From assembly GCF_018333235.1 (NCBI RefSeq), contig NZ_BORP01000002.1:372001-436000 (forward strand): a stretch of DNA of 64,000 bases, read 5' to 3'. The notes under the pieces were generated by a model, which was not told the DNA's origin, made no database searches, and saw nothing but the letters and a program-made list of their open reading frames with translations. Below are positions 63,352 to 64,000 of this stretch, piece by piece. Numbering within the stretch: position 1 is the stretch's first letter; each line of letters starts with the position of its first letter. This DNA comes from Ornithinibacillus bavariensis (GTDB taxonomy: Bacteria; Bacillota; Bacilli; Bacillales; Amphibacillaceae). The translations under genes and the position numbers were made by a program.

Positions 63352-63785
63352 TATATCTCCACCCCTTTATATAAATATACAATAATTACTAATTTAGAAA
63401 TAATATTAATAAAAATTACCTGAAAGGAAATTATGAGATTTTAGCAATTGAAATGCAGAAAATTTAAGCGATAATTCGGGTGTTTTTTCACTAAACTTAA
63501 ATACGTTAATGATTAACTCAACAGAAATCAAGTAAAATTGGTATCGTGAAACAGTTGTAGAAAATGGATTGGAATTCGAACCGGTTATCACTATTATAAC
63601 GATATAAGAGAAGGTTAGATAGTACATTATTTTCCTTTATAGCTATAGGTTAAAAGGATTATACTATTAGTAGGGTTGAACTATGGAAATGGTGTTTTCA
63701 TGATTTTTTGATGTTACTTGAATTTGACGCTAGGAAAACTAAAAGGTATCCAGAACTTTAAAATGGCATCACTTGCAATAGACCT
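63352..63785. other. Gene-free AT-rich region
   Basis: No ORF with a ribosome binding site and no structure apart from the leader elements at its right end. Confidence 0.5.
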
Positions 63786-63814
63786 TTGATATTTTTTTAG
63801 AAAAATGTTATTCT
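63786..63814 (+). promoter_or_regulatory. Promoter of a PTS-type leader
   Basis: -35 TTGATA (63786-63791), 17-bp spacer, -10 TATTCT (63809-63814). Confidence 0.65.
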
Positions 63815-63836
63815 ACATTTAGAAGTTAAATAGGAT

Positions 63837-63866
63837 CACATGTTACTGATACGATCAGGCATGGTG
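63837..63866 (+). promoter_or_regulatory. Ribonucleic antiterminator (RAT), GlcT type
   Basis: CACATGTTACTGATACGATC (from 63838) followed by AGGCATGG. CTGAT (63846-63850) pairs with ATCAG (63854-63858), and CATG (63839-63842) pairs with CATG (63860-63863), with asymmetric bulges, the RAT fold bound by BglG-family antiterminators. The sequence closely resembles the ptsG RAT recognised by GlcT. It overlaps the left arm of the terminator, so the two structures exclude each other. Confidence 0.8.
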
Positions 63867-63918
63867 GTAACTGTTGGGATAGGTTTTGCCTATCTTTGTT
63901 ACCTCATGCCTTTTTTTG
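63857..63918 (+). terminator. ptsG leader: Leader terminator controlled by the RAT
   Basis: AGGCATGGTGGTAAC (63857-63871) pairs with GTTACCTCATGCCT (63898-63911), enclosing a second hairpin GATAGG/CCTATC, followed by seven T. The regulated gene, probably a glucose-type PTS EII, would begin beyond the window. Confidence 0.85.
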
Positions 63919-64000
63919 TTGTGTAATCAACATACCATCAACCGTGACAATCTCATTCTTTTGGTTAAATGAGTTGCTTATGAGAATACTAATGAACATC

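Noticed and set aside
63904-63999. Open minus-strand frame ending at 63904 (C-terminus of a gene beyond the edge)
   Set aside because: The stop lies in the leader terminator, and the RAT/terminator pair argues for a plus-strand gene starting just outside. A chance frame of 32 codons is likely, though not excluded.
1-64000. tRNA, rRNA, IS elements, prophage genes
   Set aside because: No cloverleaf-like CCA-ended sequences, rRNA blocks, transposase or phage structural genes were recognised by eye; a tRNAscan or ISfinder search would settle it.

Overview
The window looks like a chromosomal segment of an AT-rich, low-GC Gram-positive spore former of the Bacillaceae (Oceanobacillus/Virgibacillus/Ornithinibacillus type). 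Signs of this are AGGAGG-type ribosome binding sites, a TagGH wall-polymer exporter, two LytR-CpsA-Psr ligases, CcpA-type cre sites, GerPA/PF-like spore proteins and three methyl-accepting chemotaxis proteins. No tRNA, rRNA, CRISPR array, phage or intact IS element was seen.

Layout. 1-2.3 kb: C-terminal part of a secreted subtilisin-like protease. 2.8-4.6 kb: a chemoreceptor. 4.6-5.3 kb: gene-free DNA with a 51-bp tandem repeat. 5.3-25.3 kb: a wall or surface polysaccharide locus: TagD, three GT4-type glycosyltransferases, UDP-ManNAc dehydrogenase (WecC), TagG/TagH export, a 1155-residue multimodular CgeB-like glycosyltransferase, a rhamnosyltransferase-like protein, an SGNH-like protein, a GH73 glucosaminidase with six SH3-like repeats, two LCP ligases and MnaA. 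MnaA plus WecC would give UDP-ManNAcA, so a ManNAcA-containing polymer is implied.

25.9-45.9 kb: a polyol-catabolic island with two SorC-family regulators, a zinc polyol dehydrogenase, a GlpD-family dehydrogenase, a complete glucitol-type PTS (gutM, srlA, srlE, srlB), a homoserine-dehydrogenase/SAF oxidoreductase resembling the DXR-like (DRL) family, an acetoin-dehydrogenase-type complex (E1alpha, E1beta, E2, E3), an MgtC-family protein, a binding-protein ABC importer, an MBL-fold hydrolase and a Cof-type HAD phosphatase. A 31-bp operator with TTAC/GTAA ends recurs just downstream of the -10 box of at least four promoters here (a weaker relative precedes glpD). The operons therefore look like one regulon. 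The enzymes would fit uptake of 2-C-methylerythritol or a related branched or deoxy polyol, conversion to 1-deoxyxylulose 5-phosphate, and thiamine-dependent cleavage to acetyl-CoA plus glyceraldehyde 3-phosphate. This is inference, not shown.

46.1-47.9 kb: a second chemoreceptor. 48.2-57.1 kb: a Gram-positive version of the uncharacterised E. coli yhf operon (yhfZ, php, yhfS, yhfW, yhfX, yhfY, yhfU, yhfT), with an added amidase-signature protein. It has its own shared operator (TACARTATWYTGTA-like) and cre sites. 57.2-59.3 kb: a third chemoreceptor. 59.5-63.4 kb: small unknown proteins, a lipoprotein, a fragment of an MCP gene, two GerPA/PF-like spore proteins and an Hsp20 protein. The right edge holds a promoter, a GlcT-type antiterminator (RAT) and a terminator, the signature of a ptsG leader whose gene would lie just outside the window.
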